Numbered from the stretch's first letter, positions 32,472 to 41,061 are shown. The stretch: 64,000 nucleotides of DNA from Catellatospora coxensis (GCF_016862635.1 NZ_BONI01000008.1:119629-183628); one strand, 5' to 3'. A program made the numbers and translations. The notes: a model not told the origin generated them from the letters alone.

Positions 32472-32601
32472 CACACTGGCGTGCCGGTCAGGCACACGTC
32501 GCCTGCTGGAGCAGCCGTTCGGCGCCGTCCGCAGCGAGGCGGGGGGCCCAGGTCGGTCACGGCTGCAGGCGAGCACGACATCTGCAGGGAGGTACGAGCG
32601 G

Positions 32602-33690
32602 ATGGGGCAGCTACCCACGGTGAGCCCGGCCGAGGACAAGGCCATGGCGCGGGCGATCGAGCTGGCGGCGCGCGGACTGGGCACCACCAGCCCGAACCCG
32701 GTCGTCGGCTGCGTGCTGCTGGACTCCGCCGGCCACGTCGTCGGCGAGGGCTTCCACGCGTACGCGGGCGGACCGCACGCCGAGATCGTGGCCCTGGCCC
32801 AGGCGGGCGAGAAGGCGCGCGGCGGCACCGCCGTGGTGACCCTGGAGCCGTGCAACCACACCGGCCGCACCGGCCCGTGCGTGCAGGCGCTGATCCGCGC
32901 GGGCGTGTCCCGCGTCGTGATCGCTGTGGACGACCCCAACCCCCTGGCCGCGGGTGGCGAGCAGACCCTGCGCGACGCCGGCGTCGAGGTGCTGACCGGG
33001 GTGCGCACCGCCGAGGCCGAGGAGGGCAACATCGCCTGGCTGACCTCGGTGCGCCGGGGGCGGCCGTACGTGATCTGGAAGACCGCCGCCACGCTCGACG
33101 GGCGCTCCGCGGCCGCCGACGGCACCAGCATGTGGATCACCTCCGAGGCGGCCCGCATGGACGTGCACCGGCTGCGCGGCACCGTCGACGCGATCATGGT
33201 CGGGGTCGGCACGGTGCTCGCCGACGACCCTCGCCTGACCACCCGTGACCTGCGTACCGGCAGCCTGGCCATCCGGCAGCCGCTGCGCGTGGTGATCGAC
33301 TCGCACGGGCGTACGCCCGCCGGCGCCCGGGTGCGCGACGGCGCCGCGCCGACGCTGATCGCCACCACCGCGCTGCTCGGCGGCGACGCCGAGGGCCGGG
33401 TGGACCTGCGCGCGGTGCTCAGTGAATTGCACCACCGCGGCATCCGCAGCGTGCTGCTCGAAGGCGGCCCCCGGCTGGCCGGCGCGTTCCTGGCCGCGGG
33501 GCTCGTCGACCTGATCGTTTCGTACGTCGCGCCGAAGTTGCTCGGCGACGGCCCGGCCGCGCTCGTCGGCGCGGGGGTGACAACCATCACGGACGCCATC
33601 GACCTCGAGGTGCTAGATGTTGACCGTGTCGGGCCCGATCTGCGCCTGACCGCCCGCCCGCGCGTGAGCGCGGACAGCGGCACTTTGTGA
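32602..33690 (+). CDS. ribD: Riboflavin deaminase / reductase RibD
   Basis: Carries out the deamination and the side-chain reduction steps of riboflavin synthesis. The N-terminal zinc deaminase (residues ~10-150) has SPNPVVGCVLL, the zinc ligands in HAEIVAL and LEPCNHTGRTGPC; the C-terminal reductase has KTAATLDGRSA, MVGVGTVLADDP and LLEGGPRLAGAF. 362 aa. ATG 32602 has GGGAGG upstream. It lies 130 bp after the GGDDF gene; no FMN riboswitch is visible in that gap. Confidence 0.96.
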   Translation: MGQLPTVSPAEDKAMARAIELAARGLGTTSPNPVVGCVLLDSAGHVVGEGFHAYAGGPHAEIVALAQAGEKARGGTAVVTLEPCNHTGRTGPCVQALIRAGVSRVVIAVDDPNPLAAGGEQTLRDAGVEVLTGVRTAEAEEGNIAWLTSVRRGRPYVIWKTAATLDGRSAAADGTSMWITSEAARMDVHRLRGTVDAIMVGVGTVLADDPRLTTRDLRTGSLAIRQPLRVVIDSHGRTPAGARVRDGAAPTLIATTALLGGDAEGRVDLRAVLSELHHRGIRSVLLEGGPRLAGAFLAAGLVDLIVSYVAPKLLGDGPAALVGAGVTTITDAIDLEVLDVDRVGPDLRLTARPRVSADSGTL

Positions 33691-33730
33691 CACGGCCGGA
33701 CGCCAGTCGCCGGCACGCGAGGAGGAACGA

Positions 33731-34333
33731 GTGTTCACCGGCATCGTGGAAGAGCTCGGCGAGGTGGTGAGCCTGGCCTGGGAGGGCGACGGGGCCACGG
33801 TCACCGTACGCGGCCCGCTGGTCGTGTCCGACGCCAAGCACGGGGACTCGATCGCGGTCAACGGCGTATGCCTGACCGTCATCTCCACCTCGGGCGACAC
33901 CTTCGAGACCGAGGTCATGAAGGAGACGTTCGACCGCAGCTCGCTCGGTTCCATCGCCCCCGGCGAGCGGGTGAACCTGGAGCGCGCGGTCACCGCGGCG
34001 ACCCGCCTGGGCGGGCACATCGTGCAGGGCCACGTGGACGGCGTGGGCACGATCGCCTCGAAGAACCCCGGCGGCGGCTGGGAAGATGTCCGGATCCTGC
34101 TCCCGGAGGGCATGTCGCGGTACATCGTGGAGAAGGGGTCGATCACCGTTGACGGGATCTCGCTGACCGTGGTCGCGGTCGACGACGAGTCCTTCACGGT
34201 GAGCCTGATCCCGACCACGCTGGAGCTCACCACGCTCGGCCGCAAGCAGCCCGGCGCGCTGGTGAACCTGGAAGTCGATGTCATCGCCAAGTACGTCGAG
34301 AAGCTGGTCGCAGCGCAGCGGGGAGCGAAGTGA
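33731..34333 (+). CDS. ribE: Riboflavin synthase alpha chain
   Basis: Dismutates two lumazine molecules into riboflavin and a pyrimidinedione. The two repeated lumazine-binding halves are clear in 200 aa: FTGIVEELGEV...VNGVCLTV...GERVNLERAV and GGHIVQGHVDGVGTI...VDGISLTVV...VNLEVDV. GTG 33731 is preceded by GAGGAACGA. It is 40 bp after ribD and followed by the mini frame at 34339-34422 and then ribBA. Confidence 0.96.
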   Translation: MFTGIVEELGEVVSLAWEGDGATVTVRGPLVVSDAKHGDSIAVNGVCLTVISTSGDTFETEVMKETFDRSSLGSIAPGERVNLERAVTAATRLGGHIVQGHVDGVGTIASKNPGGGWEDVRILLPEGMSRYIVEKGSITVDGISLTVVAVDDESFTVSLIPTTLELTTLGRKQPGALVNLEVDVIAKYVEKLVAAQRGAK

Positions 34334-34338
34334 ACATC

Positions 34339-34422
34339 ATGAGTGAGCGAAGCGAACGAATCGGGCAGCTCAGCCTGGTCAAGGCTCAGGTCGCCGGCGA
34401 GCGCAGCGAGGTGGCGGCATGA
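34339..34422 (+). CDS. ERSE mini open frame E1 between ribE and ribBA
   Basis: A 27-codon frame starting [10 protein letters not shown] and ending AGERSEVAA. It begins six bases after the ribE stop, and its TGA overlaps the ribBA ATG (ATGA 34419-34422). A second frame of the same plan (24 codons, starting MSERSE and ending ERSEEKA) lies between argJ and argB. In both, a 3' GAGCGCAGCGAGG lies just before the next gene's start and may supply its ribosome site. It could work by passing ribosomes on to ribBA. Whether the peptide exists is unknown. Confidence 0.45.
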   Translation: MSERSERIGQLSLVKAQVAGERSEVAA

Positions 34423-35651
34423 GCCTCAACACCATCGAAGACGCCATTGCGGCGATCAAGGCCGGTAAGCCGGTCATCGTGGTCGACGACGAGGACCGCG
34501 AGAACGAGGGCGACCTGATCTTCGCCGCCGAGCTGGCGACGCCGGAGCTGGTCGCGTTCACCGTGCGCTACACCTCGGGCTACATCTGCGTGGCGATCAC
34601 CGAGGAGGAGGCCGACCGCCTCGAACTGCCGCCGATGTACTACACCAACCAGGACCGCCGCGGCACCGCGTACTGCGTGACCGTCGACGCCCGCGAGGGC
34701 GTGTCGACCGGCATCTCCGCCGCCGACCGCGCCCGCACCCTGCGCCTGCTCGGCGAGGCCGCCACCAAGCCCACCGACCTGGCCCGGCCCGGCCACGTGG
34801 TGCCGCTGCGCGCCAAGACCGGCGGCGTGCTGCGCCGCCCCGGGCACACCGAGTCCGGCGTCGACCTCGCCCAGCTCGCCGGCCTGCACCCGGCCGCCGC
34901 GATGTGCGAGATGGTCAACGACGACGGCACCATGATGCGCCTGCCCGACCTGCAGCGCTTCGCGGCCGAGCACGAGCTGGTGCTGGTCAGCATCGCCGAC
35001 CTGATCGCCTACCGCCGCCGCACCGAGCAGCTGGTCAGCCGGGTCGTGGAGGCCCGCCTGCCCACCGAGTACGGCGACTTCACCGCCGTCGGCTACCACG
35101 CCACGCACGACAACGCCGAGCACGTGGCGCTGGTGTACGGCGAGCTCGGCGACGGCCAGGACGTGCTGGTCCGGGTGCACTCGGAGTGCCTGACCGGCGA
35201 CGTGTTCGGCTCGGTGCGCTGCGACTGCGGCCCGCAGCTGCAGGCGGCGCTGCGCAAGGTGGCCGAGGAGGGCCGCGGCGTGGTGCTCTACGTGCGCGGG
35301 CACGAGGGGCGCGGCATCGGCCTGCTGCACAAGCTGCAGGCCTACCAGCTGCAGGACGCCGGCCGGGACACCGTCGACGCGAACCTGGACCTGGGCCTGC
35401 CCGCCGACGCCCGCGACTACGGCACCGGCGCGCAGATCCTCTACGACCTGGGCGTGCGCACGATGCGCCTGCTCACCAACAACCCGGCCAAGCGCGCCGG
35501 GCTGGACGGGTACGGGCTGAAGGTGACCGGCCGCGAGTCGCTGCCGATCCGGCCGCACCCGGAGAACCTGCGCTACCTGCGTACCAAGCGCGACCGGATG
35601 GGCCACGAGCTTGACCTGTCCGAGCTGGACGACCTGGAAGGGCTGAGCTGA
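34419..35651 (+). CDS. ribBA: Bifunctional DHBP synthase / GTP cyclohydrolase II
   Basis: Supplies both precursors of riboflavin. The N-terminal 3,4-dihydroxy-2-butanone-4-phosphate synthase half (residues ~1-205) has [18 protein letters not shown] and [21 protein letters not shown]. The C-terminal GTP cyclohydrolase II has the zinc cysteines in [19 protein letters not shown], then [12 protein letters not shown]. 410 aa. ATG 34419 overlaps the mini frame; the stop overlaps ribH (TGATG). Confidence 0.97.
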   Translation: MSLNTIEDAIAAIKAGKPVIVVDDEDRENEGDLIFAAELATPELVAFTVRYTSGYICVAITEEEADRLELPPMYYTNQDRRGTAYCVTVDAREGVSTGISAADRARTLRLLGEAATKPTDLARPGHVVPLRAKTGGVLRRPGHTESGVDLAQLAGLHPAAAMCEMVNDDGTMMRLPDLQRFAAEHELVLVSIADLIAYRRRTEQLVSRVVEARLPTEYGDFTAVGYHATHDNAEHVALVYGELGDGQDVLVRVHSECLTGDVFGSVRCDCGPQLQAALRKVAEEGRGVVLYVRGHEGRGIGLLHKLQAYQLQDAGRDTVDANLDLGLPADARDYGTGAQILYDLGVRTMRLLTNNPAKRAGLDGYGLKVTGRESLPIRPHPENLRYLRTKRDRMGHELDLSELDDLEGLS

Positions 35652-36124
35652 TGGCCGGTCACGGCGCCCCCGAACTCTCGACCGTGGACGCGACCGGGCT
35701 CAGCCTCGGCATCGTGGCCACCCGCTGGCACGCCGACCTGGTGGAGCAGATGCTCGACCGGGCGCAGGCCGCGGCCAAGGCGTGCGGCGTGGCCGACGTG
35801 CAGGTCGCGCACGTCGCGGGCTCGGTCGAGCTGCCCGTGGTCGCGCAGGCCCTGGCCCGCCGGCACGACGCGGTGGTGGCCCTCGGCGTGGTGATCCGCG
35901 GCGAGACCGCCCACTTCGAGTACGTCAGCTCCTCGGTCACCGAGGGCCTGACCCGCATCGCCCTCGACGAGTCCACCCCCGTCGCCCACGGCGTGCTGAC
36001 GGTGGACACGGTGGAGCAGGCCCGCGACCGCGCCGGCCTGCCCGAGTCCAGCGAGGACAAGGGCTGGGGCGCGGTCGTCGCCGCCCTCGACGCCGCCGTC
36101 ACCCTCCGCCACCTCACCCGCTGA
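35651..36124 (+). CDS. ribH: Lumazine synthase
   Basis: Condenses the two riboflavin precursors into 6,7-dimethyl-8-ribityllumazine; assembles into pentamers or 60-mer shells. The 157-aa protein shows GIVATRWHADLVEQML, the GSVELPVVAQ phosphate-site region, VVALGVVIRGETAHFEYV and the active-site histidine in that segment. One-base overlap with ribBA. It ends the rib unit; palindrome D1, which probably terminates, starts five bases after the stop. Confidence 0.97.
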   Translation: MAGHGAPELSTVDATGLSLGIVATRWHADLVEQMLDRAQAAAKACGVADVQVAHVAGSVELPVVAQALARRHDAVVALGVVIRGETAHFEYVSSSVTEGLTRIALDESTPVAHGVLTVDTVEQARDRAGLPESSEDKGWGAVVAALDAAVTLRHLTR

Positions 36125-36128
36125 CCCC

Positions 36129-36188
36129 AAAGCAAGGAAGGGCACCTTCTTAACGGACGTCCGTGTAGAAGGTGCCCTTCCTTGCTTT
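36129..36188. repeat. Family D palindromic element, copy D1
   Basis: The 22-base arms at 36129-36150 and 36167-36188 are perfectly complementary, with core AAGGAAGGGCACCTTCT. The centre contains a further palindrome, ACGGACGTCCGT (36153-36164). The whole 60 bp is almost a perfect palindrome. It lies between ribH and the GerMN lipoprotein gene and could act as a terminator, but its core recurs inside bioA (18649-18692). Confidence 0.93.
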
Positions 36189-36238
36189 CGCCTTAACGGT
36201 GGGTGGTGAAGGTGGCGGGGGAGTCGTACACCTGAGGT

Positions 36239-37147
36239 ATGTCTGCGCTGAGGTTCCGCGTGCTGTCGTCGGTGGCGCTCGTCGCGCTGACCGCGGCGTG
36301 CACCCCCACCACACCCTCACCGGACCCCACGGGGTCAGCGGCGCCGTCGGCCTCGGCCGCGCCGGGCACCACCGCACCCTCGCCCAGCGCGCCGACCTCC
36401 ACCGAGGAACCGGCCCCGCCCGCGGACACCAGCGGCGCGCTGGCCGTGTACTACCTGGCCAACGACCGGGGTGAGCCGAAGCTGGTCCGCGAGTTCCACC
36501 GCCTGGCCACCGGCGACGGCTCGGCCGCGGCGAAGGTGAAGGCCGCGGTCGCCGAGATGCTCGACGGCCGCACCGCGTACGACCCGGACTACTCCAGCAT
36601 GTGGCCGGCCAGTGCGAAGGTGCGCGGGGCGAGCGTCAGCGGCGACACGGTCACCGTCGACCTGTCCGGGGCGCGCGTCAACGGCGACGCCGGCTCGTTC
36701 GCCGCCCACCAGGCGGTGCAGCAGCTCGTCTGGACCGTCACCGCGGTCAGCGGCAAGCCGAAGGTGCGCATCCACCTCGACGGCAAACCCGTCGACGAGC
36801 TGTGGGGCCACGTGGGCACCAAGGACCCGCTGCGCCGGGCCCCGGCCGCGACGACGCTGCTGCCGGTGTGGCTGATCGACCCGCAGGAGGGCGCGACCGT
36901 GCCCAAGGACTTCACCCTGCACGTCGCGGGCATGGTCTTCGAGGCCACCATGAACTACGAGATCCGCCGGGGCAGCACCGTGGTGCGCGAGGGCTTCATC
37001 ACCCTCGACGCGGGCGGCCCGGCCCAGGGCGAGGCGAAGCTGCGCGTCTCCCTGCCCACCGGCACGTACGTCATCGAGGTCTTCGACATCTCCGAGAACG
37101 ACGGCGCGAAGATGTTCGTCGACAACCACACGGTCACCGTGAAGTGA
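36239..37147 (+). CDS. Lipoprotein with GerMN and Gmad2 domains
   Basis: A 302-aa surface lipoprotein: signal peptide with lipobox ALTAAC (Cys at about residue 21), a Pro/Ser/Thr-rich linker to about 70, a GerMN domain (LAVYYLANDRGEPKLVREFH ... VSGDTVTVDLSG ... QQLVWTVTAV), and a C-terminal immunoglobulin-like Gmad2 domain (VWLIDPQEGATV ... GTYVIEVFDIS). These domains occur in sporulation and germination proteins and in actinobacterial lipoproteins of unknown role. ATG 36239 is preceded by TGAGGT. Confidence 0.88.
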   Translation: MSALRFRVLSSVALVALTAACTPTTPSPDPTGSAAPSASAAPGTTAPSPSAPTSTEEPAPPADTSGALAVYYLANDRGEPKLVREFHRLATGDGSAAAKVKAAVAEMLDGRTAYDPDYSSMWPASAKVRGASVSGDTVTVDLSGARVNGDAGSFAAHQAVQQLVWTVTAVSGKPKVRIHLDGKPVDELWGHVGTKDPLRRAPAATTLLPVWLIDPQEGATVPKDFTLHVAGMVFEATMNYEIRRGSTVVREGFITLDAGGPAQGEAKLRVSLPTGTYVIEVFDISENDGAKMFVDNHTVTVK

Positions 37148-37154
37148 TCCGCAG

Positions 37155-37182
37155 GGACCGCGCCGCCCGCGCGGCGCGGTCC
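37155..37182. terminator. Bidirectional terminator
   Basis: GGACCGCGCCGC (37155-37166) and GCGGCGCGGTCC (37171-37182) form a perfect 12-bp stem with a four-base loop. It lies between the converging stops of the GerMN lipoprotein and the oxidoreductase. Confidence 0.9.
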
Positions 37183-37184
37183 GT

Positions 37185-38132
37185 TCAGTCCACGGTCAGC
37201 ACGATCTTGCCGATGGTGTGGCCGGTCTCGCCCAGCTCGTGCGCCTTGGCGGCCTCGGCGAGCGGGAACGTCGCCACCACGAGTGGGCGCAGCCGGCCCG
37301 CCTCGACCAGTGCCGCGATCTGCTCCAGCGTGGCGTGGTCGGGCTCGACGAGCATGCCGGTGCCGCGTACGCCCAGGGCCTGCGCCTTGCGCGCCGTCTC
37401 CGCGGCGCTGCCCGCGTTCAGGATGCCGACCAGGATCCCGCCGGGGCGCAGGGTGCGCAGCGAGCGGTCCTCGTACTCGCCGCCGACGGTGTCCAGCACC
37501 GCGTCGACGTCGGTGGCGACCTGCTCGAAGTCGACCGCGGTGTAGTCGATCGGCTCGTCGACGCCCAGCTCGCGCAGCAGGTCGTGCTTGTCGGCGCGGG
37601 CGGTGCCGAAGACGTGCGCGCCCCGGGACTTGGCCAGCTGCACGGCCAGGTGGCCGACCCCGCCCGCGGCGGCGTGCACCAGCACCCGCTGGCCCGCGGC
37701 CACCCGGGCCGTGTCGATCAGGGCCTGCCAGGCGGTGAGCCCGGCCAGCGGCAGCGCCGCGGCGTGCACGTGGTCCAGGCCGGGCGGCTTGCGGGCCAGC
37801 TGCCGCGACGGGGACGTGACGTACTGCGCGTAGGCGCTCGCGGCGTGCGGGAAACGCGGCATGCCGAACACCTCGTCGCCCACCGCGAACCGGGTCACCC
37901 CGGCCCCGAGCTCCACGACCTCGCCGGAGACGTCCCAGCCGACCGTGAACGGCGGGTCGCCGAAGACGCCGCCGCGGCGGCGCACCTTCCAGTCCACCGG
38001 GTTCACCCCGGCGGCCCGCACCCGCACCAGGACCTCCGTCGGGCCGGGGGAGGGGCGGTCCACCTCGGCCAGCCGGAGCACCTCCGGCCCGCCCAGGCTG
38101 TCCTGGCGTACGGCGAGCATGCGTTCGGTCAT
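37185..38132 (-). CDS. Zinc-independent quinone-type NADP-dependent oxidoreductase
   Basis: Medium-chain dehydrogenase/reductase of the quinone oxidoreductase branch, 315 aa. The N-terminal GroES-like part has VLVRVRAAGVNPVDWKVRRR and GWDVSGEVVELG; the Rossmann part has VLVHAAAGGVGHLAVQLAK for NADPH. The catalytic zinc ligands of alcohol dehydrogenases are absent. I start at ATG 38132 (MTERMLAVRQDSLGG); the frame runs further upstream without family-like sequence. The substrate cannot be inferred. It is divergent from hisE. Confidence 0.92.
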   Translation of the reverse strand: MTERMLAVRQDSLGGPEVLRLAEVDRPSPGPTEVLVRVRAAGVNPVDWKVRRRGGVFGDPPFTVGWDVSGEVVELGAGVTRFAVGDEVFGMPRFPHAASAYAQYVTSPSRQLARKPPGLDHVHAAALPLAGLTAWQALIDTARVAAGQRVLVHAAAGGVGHLAVQLAKSRGAHVFGTARADKHDLLRELGVDEPIDYTAVDFEQVATDVDAVLDTVGGEYEDRSLRTLRPGGILVGILNAGSAAETARKAQALGVRGTGMLVEPDHATLEQIAALVEAGRLRPLVVATFPLAEAAKAHELGETGHTIGKIVLTVD

Positions 38133-38226
38133 CCCTCCATGATCCTCGTTCGGCGGCCGTCCCAGCATGTGCCGCGCGGGCCGGGCGCTGCGGGCGCCGG
38201 GGCCGGGATCGGGCAGAATGACCGGC

Positions 38227-38490
38227 GTGAAGACGTTCGAGGAGCTGTTCGAGGAGCTGCAGGCCAAGGTGGCCGCGGGTGACCCGGCCTCCGGCACCGT
38301 CAAGGCGGTCACCGCCGGGGTGCACGCGGTCGGCAAGAAGGTGGTCGAGGAAGCGGCGGAGTCCTGGATGGCCGCCGAGCATGAGGGTTCCGAGCGGGCC
38401 GCCGAAGAGATCTCCCAGCTTCTCTACCAGACCCAGGTCCTGATGCTCGCCGCCAACCTCACCCTCAAGGACGTCTACCGACATCTGTGA
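38227..38490 (+). CDS. hisE: Phosphoribosyl-ATP diphosphatase
   Basis: Second step of histidine synthesis, hydrolysing phosphoribosyl-ATP to phosphoribosyl-AMP. The 87-aa all-alpha protein has [14 protein letters not shown], then the metal-binding helix [18 protein letters not shown] and [20 protein letters not shown] 38227 gives the usual start; ATG 38218 would add three residues. A CAGAAT at 38214-38219 could be a -10 box with a leaderless message. Palindrome C1 separates it from hisG. Confidence 0.95.
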   Translation: MKTFEELFEELQAKVAAGDPASGTVKAVTAGVHAVGKKVVEEAAESWMAAEHEGSERAAEEISQLLYQTQVLMLAANLTLKDVYRHL

Positions 38491-38511
38491 TCCCGCCCGT
38501 GTCTTTTCCGG

Positions 38512-38572
38512 GTTGATCATGAACTTGTGGCACGGCTCGACGGTGTGTCGCCGCCACAACTTCATGATCAAC
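38512..38572. repeat. Family C palindromic element, copy C1
   Basis: Arms GTTGATCATGAACTTGTGGC (38512-38531) and GCCACAACTTCATGATCAAC (38553-38572) pair at 19 of 20 positions. The 21-base centre, ACGGCTCGACGGTGTGTCGCC, is nearly the same in copy C2. It splits hisE from hisG. Confidence 0.9.
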
Positions 38573-38603
38573 TAGCTTTGATCACAGAGACGAGTCGAGA
38601 GAG

Positions 38604-39449
38604 ATGCTTCGCATTGCCGTGCCCAACAAGGGCACTCTGTCCAAACCTGCCTCCGACATGCTGCGCGAGGCGGGATACCGCCAGCGGGGCGACGACCGCG
38701 ACCTGGTGTGCGTGGACGCCGACAACGGAGTGGAGTTCTTCTACCTGCGGCCGCGGGACATCGCGGTGTACGTCGGCTCCGGCGACCTCGATCTGGGGAT
38801 CACCGGGCAGGATCTGCTGGTCGACTCCGGGGCGCCGGTGAGCGAGCTGCTGCCGCTGGGGTTCGCGCCGGCCACGTTCCGGTTCGCCGCGCCGCCGGAG
38901 ACGGTGCGGGACGTGCCCGACCTGGCCGGGCGGCGGGTCGCCACCGCCTACCCGGGGGTGGTCGAGCGGTACCTCGCCGAGCACGAGATCAAGGCCGACG
39001 TCGTCAAGCTCGACGGGGCGGTGGAGAACGCGGTGCGCCTCGGCGTGGCCGACGTGATCGCCGACGTCGTCGCCACCGGCGGCACGCTGCGCCAGGCCGG
39101 CCTCGTCCCGGTCGGCGAGCCGATCCTGGTGTCGGAGGCCGTGCTGGTCGGCCGGCCCGAGGGGGAGCGCAACGGCGCGGTCAGCCAGCTGCTGCGCCGG
39201 CTGCAGGGCGTGCTGGTGGCCCGGCGGTACGTGATGCTCGCCTACGACGTGCGCGCCGACCGGCTGGAGGGCGCGGTGGCGCTGACCCCGGGCATCGAGT
39301 CGCCGACGGTGTCGCCGCTGCACCGCGAGGGCTGGGTCGCCGTGCAGGCGATGGTCCAGCGCACCGAGGTGCACCGGATCATGGACGAGCTGTACGACCT
39401 GGGCGCCCGCGCCATCCTGGTCACCGACATCCACGCCTGCCGCCTCTGA
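38604..39449 (+). CDS. hisG: ATP phosphoribosyltransferase, long form
   Basis: First and feedback-controlled step of histidine synthesis, joining ATP and PRPP. The 281-aa length includes the C-terminal ACT-like domain (from about residue 205), which binds histidine in long-form enzymes. The catalytic part starts LRIAVPNKGTLSKPASDML and has GDLDLGITGQDLL and the PRPP loop DVVATGGTLRQAGL. ATG 38604 has GAGAGA upstream. Family elements C1 and B2 flank it on both sides. Confidence 0.97.
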   Translation: MLRIAVPNKGTLSKPASDMLREAGYRQRGDDRDLVCVDADNGVEFFYLRPRDIAVYVGSGDLDLGITGQDLLVDSGAPVSELLPLGFAPATFRFAAPPETVRDVPDLAGRRVATAYPGVVERYLAEHEIKADVVKLDGAVENAVRLGVADVIADVVATGGTLRQAGLVPVGEPILVSEAVLVGRPEGERNGAVSQLLRRLQGVLVARRYVMLAYDVRADRLEGAVALTPGIESPTVSPLHREGWVAVQAMVQRTEVHRIMDELYDLGARAILVTDIHACRL

Positions 39450-39536
39450 CCGGCGGTGACCGGGCCGCGGGGCGCACCCCCACGCCCGGGCCACCTGACC
39501 CACCACGTCCCAACCGGGTGGACGGCTGCCCTGCGG

Positions 39537-39603
39537 CATCGACGTTGGCCTATCACATCGACTCCGATCGCGGAGAAATCGATGAGATAGGCCAACGTCG
39601 ATG
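39537..39603. repeat. Family B palindromic element, copy B2
   Basis: Arms of 25 bases at 39537-39561 and 39579-39603, beginning CATCGACGTTGGCCTATCAC, pair at 24 of 25 positions. An inner stem CTCCG/CGGAG continues the hairpin around ATCG. It lies between hisG and the small membrane protein gene. Confidence 0.92.
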
Positions 39604-39655
39604 GCAAACCGTGGCGGTGGGAGCCGTCGGATGAGCGCGTGGCAGACTCGGCGGG

Positions 39656-40120
39656 GTGAGCAGCGAGGGACAGCGTGTCAGTTTCCGGCCCCAGCGCACC
39701 CGGAAGGTCTGCATCGTCGCCGCGGTCGCGGTGCTGGTGCTCTTCACCTTCATCGGCACCGCGCTGACCGAGGTCGGCGAGGGCGTGTTCCGCACGGGCG
39801 ACCAGTACGCCATGATCGGCCTCGGTGTGGTCTTCGCGCTGGCCATCATGGCCGTGGCCCGGCCGCGGGTCGACGCGGACGCCGACGGCGTGCGGGTCCG
39901 CAACATCATCGGCGGGTACGAGCTGCCGTGGGGCGCCGTGCGGGCGGTCAACATCGAGCGCAACCAGCCCTGGATGAGCCTGGAGCTGGAGAACGACGAC
40001 ACCGTCTCGGTGCTCGCCGTGCAGGCGGTGGACCGGGCGTACGCCCTGCAGGCGGTGCAGTCGCTGCGCGCGCTGCGGGCCGCCGCCCGCGCCGAGGAGC
40101 CCGCGCCGGCCGTGAGCTGA
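39656..40120 (+). CDS. Small membrane protein with a bacterial PH-like domain
   Basis: A 154-aa protein with two membrane helices at about residues 17-38 and 50-67, then a cytoplasmic beta-rich region ([23 protein letters not shown]...[13 protein letters not shown]) resembling the PF10756-type bacterial PH domain. A similar membrane protein gene (Rv2120c) stands next to hisG in M. tuberculosis, so the neighbourhood is old. Role unknown. GTG 39656 is the likely start. Confidence 0.85.
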   Translation: MSSEGQRVSFRPQRTRKVCIVAAVAVLVLFTFIGTALTEVGEGVFRTGDQYAMIGLGVVFALAIMAVARPRVDADADGVRVRNIIGGYELPWGAVRAVNIERNQPWMSLELENDDTVSVLAVQAVDRAYALQAVQSLRALRAAARAEEPAPAVS

Positions 40121-40448
40121 GCCATACCCTGCCCGTCCCGGGGGCGCAATCCCGGGTTGTGGTAATCTTTGCGAGTCGACCTTTCCGGTTGTCTGTGATC
40201 ATGCCCAGCGCGTGATCCGGCACTCCGGAGGCAAGCGGAGCGCCTGCTCCCACCCGTTCGCCACCGAGCGATTCGGGTCCGGTCACCTGATGAAGGACGT
40301 TTCCTGTCCTGATCTCAGGTCGTGCACTTGGCGTGCACCCAGACCGGTCGAGCGGGCCCAGGCTGTCGCCTGGGCCTTCTGCTTTCGGTCAGACGCCAAG
40401 CGCATCGCCGCGAATCCGGCGGTGCGGAACACGATTGAGGGAGGCCAC
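40121..40448 (+). promoter_or_regulatory. infC leader region with attenuator-like terminator
   Basis: A 328-bp non-coding stretch. TAATCT (40163-40168) is a probable -10 box without a clear -35. The leader RNA has a small stem GTGCAC/GTGCAC (40322-40338), then a strong stem GGCCCAGGC/GCCTGGGCC (40355-40376) with loop TGTC followed by TTCTGCTTTC. That is an intrinsic-terminator shape about 72 bases before the infC start, so transcription of infC-rpmI-rplT is probably attenuated. Confidence 0.65.
40355..40386 (+). terminator. Leader terminator (attenuator candidate) of infC
   Basis: A perfect nine-base GC-rich stem with a four-base loop and a T-rich tail, placed between the likely promoter and infC instead of after a gene. 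An upstream leader sequence must compete with it if the downstream genes are to be expressed. In Bacillus the same operon is attenuated by L20, but I see no proof of the same mechanism here. Confidence 0.65.
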
Positions 40449-41042
40449 ATCAGCGTCGAGCCACGCATCAACGATCAGATCAGGGCACGTGAGGTCCGAC
40501 TGGTCGGCCCCGAGGGCGAGCAGGTGGGCATCGTCCCGCTGGAGCGCGCCCTGCAGCTGGCCGCCGATGTCGATCTGGATCTGGTCGAGGTTGCGCCCAT
40601 GGCACGCCCGCCGGTCTGCAAGCTCATGGACTTCGGCAAGTTCAAGTACGAGAGCGCGCTCAAGGCCAGGGAAGCCCGGCGTAACCAGCAGCAGACGGTC
40701 ATCAAGGAGATGAAGCTCCGGCCGAAGATCGACTCGCACGACTACGAGACCAAGAAGGGTCACGTCGTGCGGTTCCTGAAGGCCGGGGACAAAGTCAAGG
40801 TGACGATCATGTTCCGCGGTCGCGAGCAGAGCCGCCCGGAGCTGGGCTTCCGCCTCCTGCGCAAGCTGGAGGAAGAGGTCGCGGAGGTCGGTTTCGTCGA
40901 GTCGTCGGCGAAGCAGGACGGGCGAAACATGATCATGGTGCTCGCGCCGCACCGCAGTGCCAAGATCGCCGCCCGCAAGGGCGACGAGGGCGGCCCGGCG
41001 GAGGCCGAGGAGGCTGTCGCCGAGCCCTCGGCGCAGGCCTGA
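40449..41042 (+). CDS. infC: Translation initiation factor IF-3 (ATC start)
   Basis: Binds the 30S subunit, proofreads the start codon and prevents premature 50S joining. The 197-aa protein has the N-domain [19 protein letters not shown], the linker and the C-domain ([36 protein letters not shown]). The reading starts at ATC 40449, four bases after GAGGGAGG; no ATG, GTG or TTG in frame fits the conserved N-terminus. Non-standard infC starts are known and let IF-3 limit its own synthesis. An acidic Ala/Glu tail follows. Confidence 0.92.
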   Translation: MSVEPRINDQIRAREVRLVGPEGEQVGIVPLERALQLAADVDLDLVEVAPMARPPVCKLMDFGKFKYESALKAREARRNQQQTVIKEMKLRPKIDSHDYETKKGHVVRFLKAGDKVKVTIMFRGREQSRPELGFRLLRKLEEEVAEVGFVESSAKQDGRNMIMVLAPHRSAKIAARKGDEGGPAEAEEAVAEPSAQA

Positions 41043-41061
41043 CGACGCTCGATGGGCACCT

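Noticed and set aside
32472..32601. FMN riboswitch before ribD
   Set aside because: I looked for the conserved RFN blocks (GGGGCAGGGTGAAA-like and GATCCGGTG-like) here and before ribBA and saw none, only a short GTGCC/GGCAC stem.
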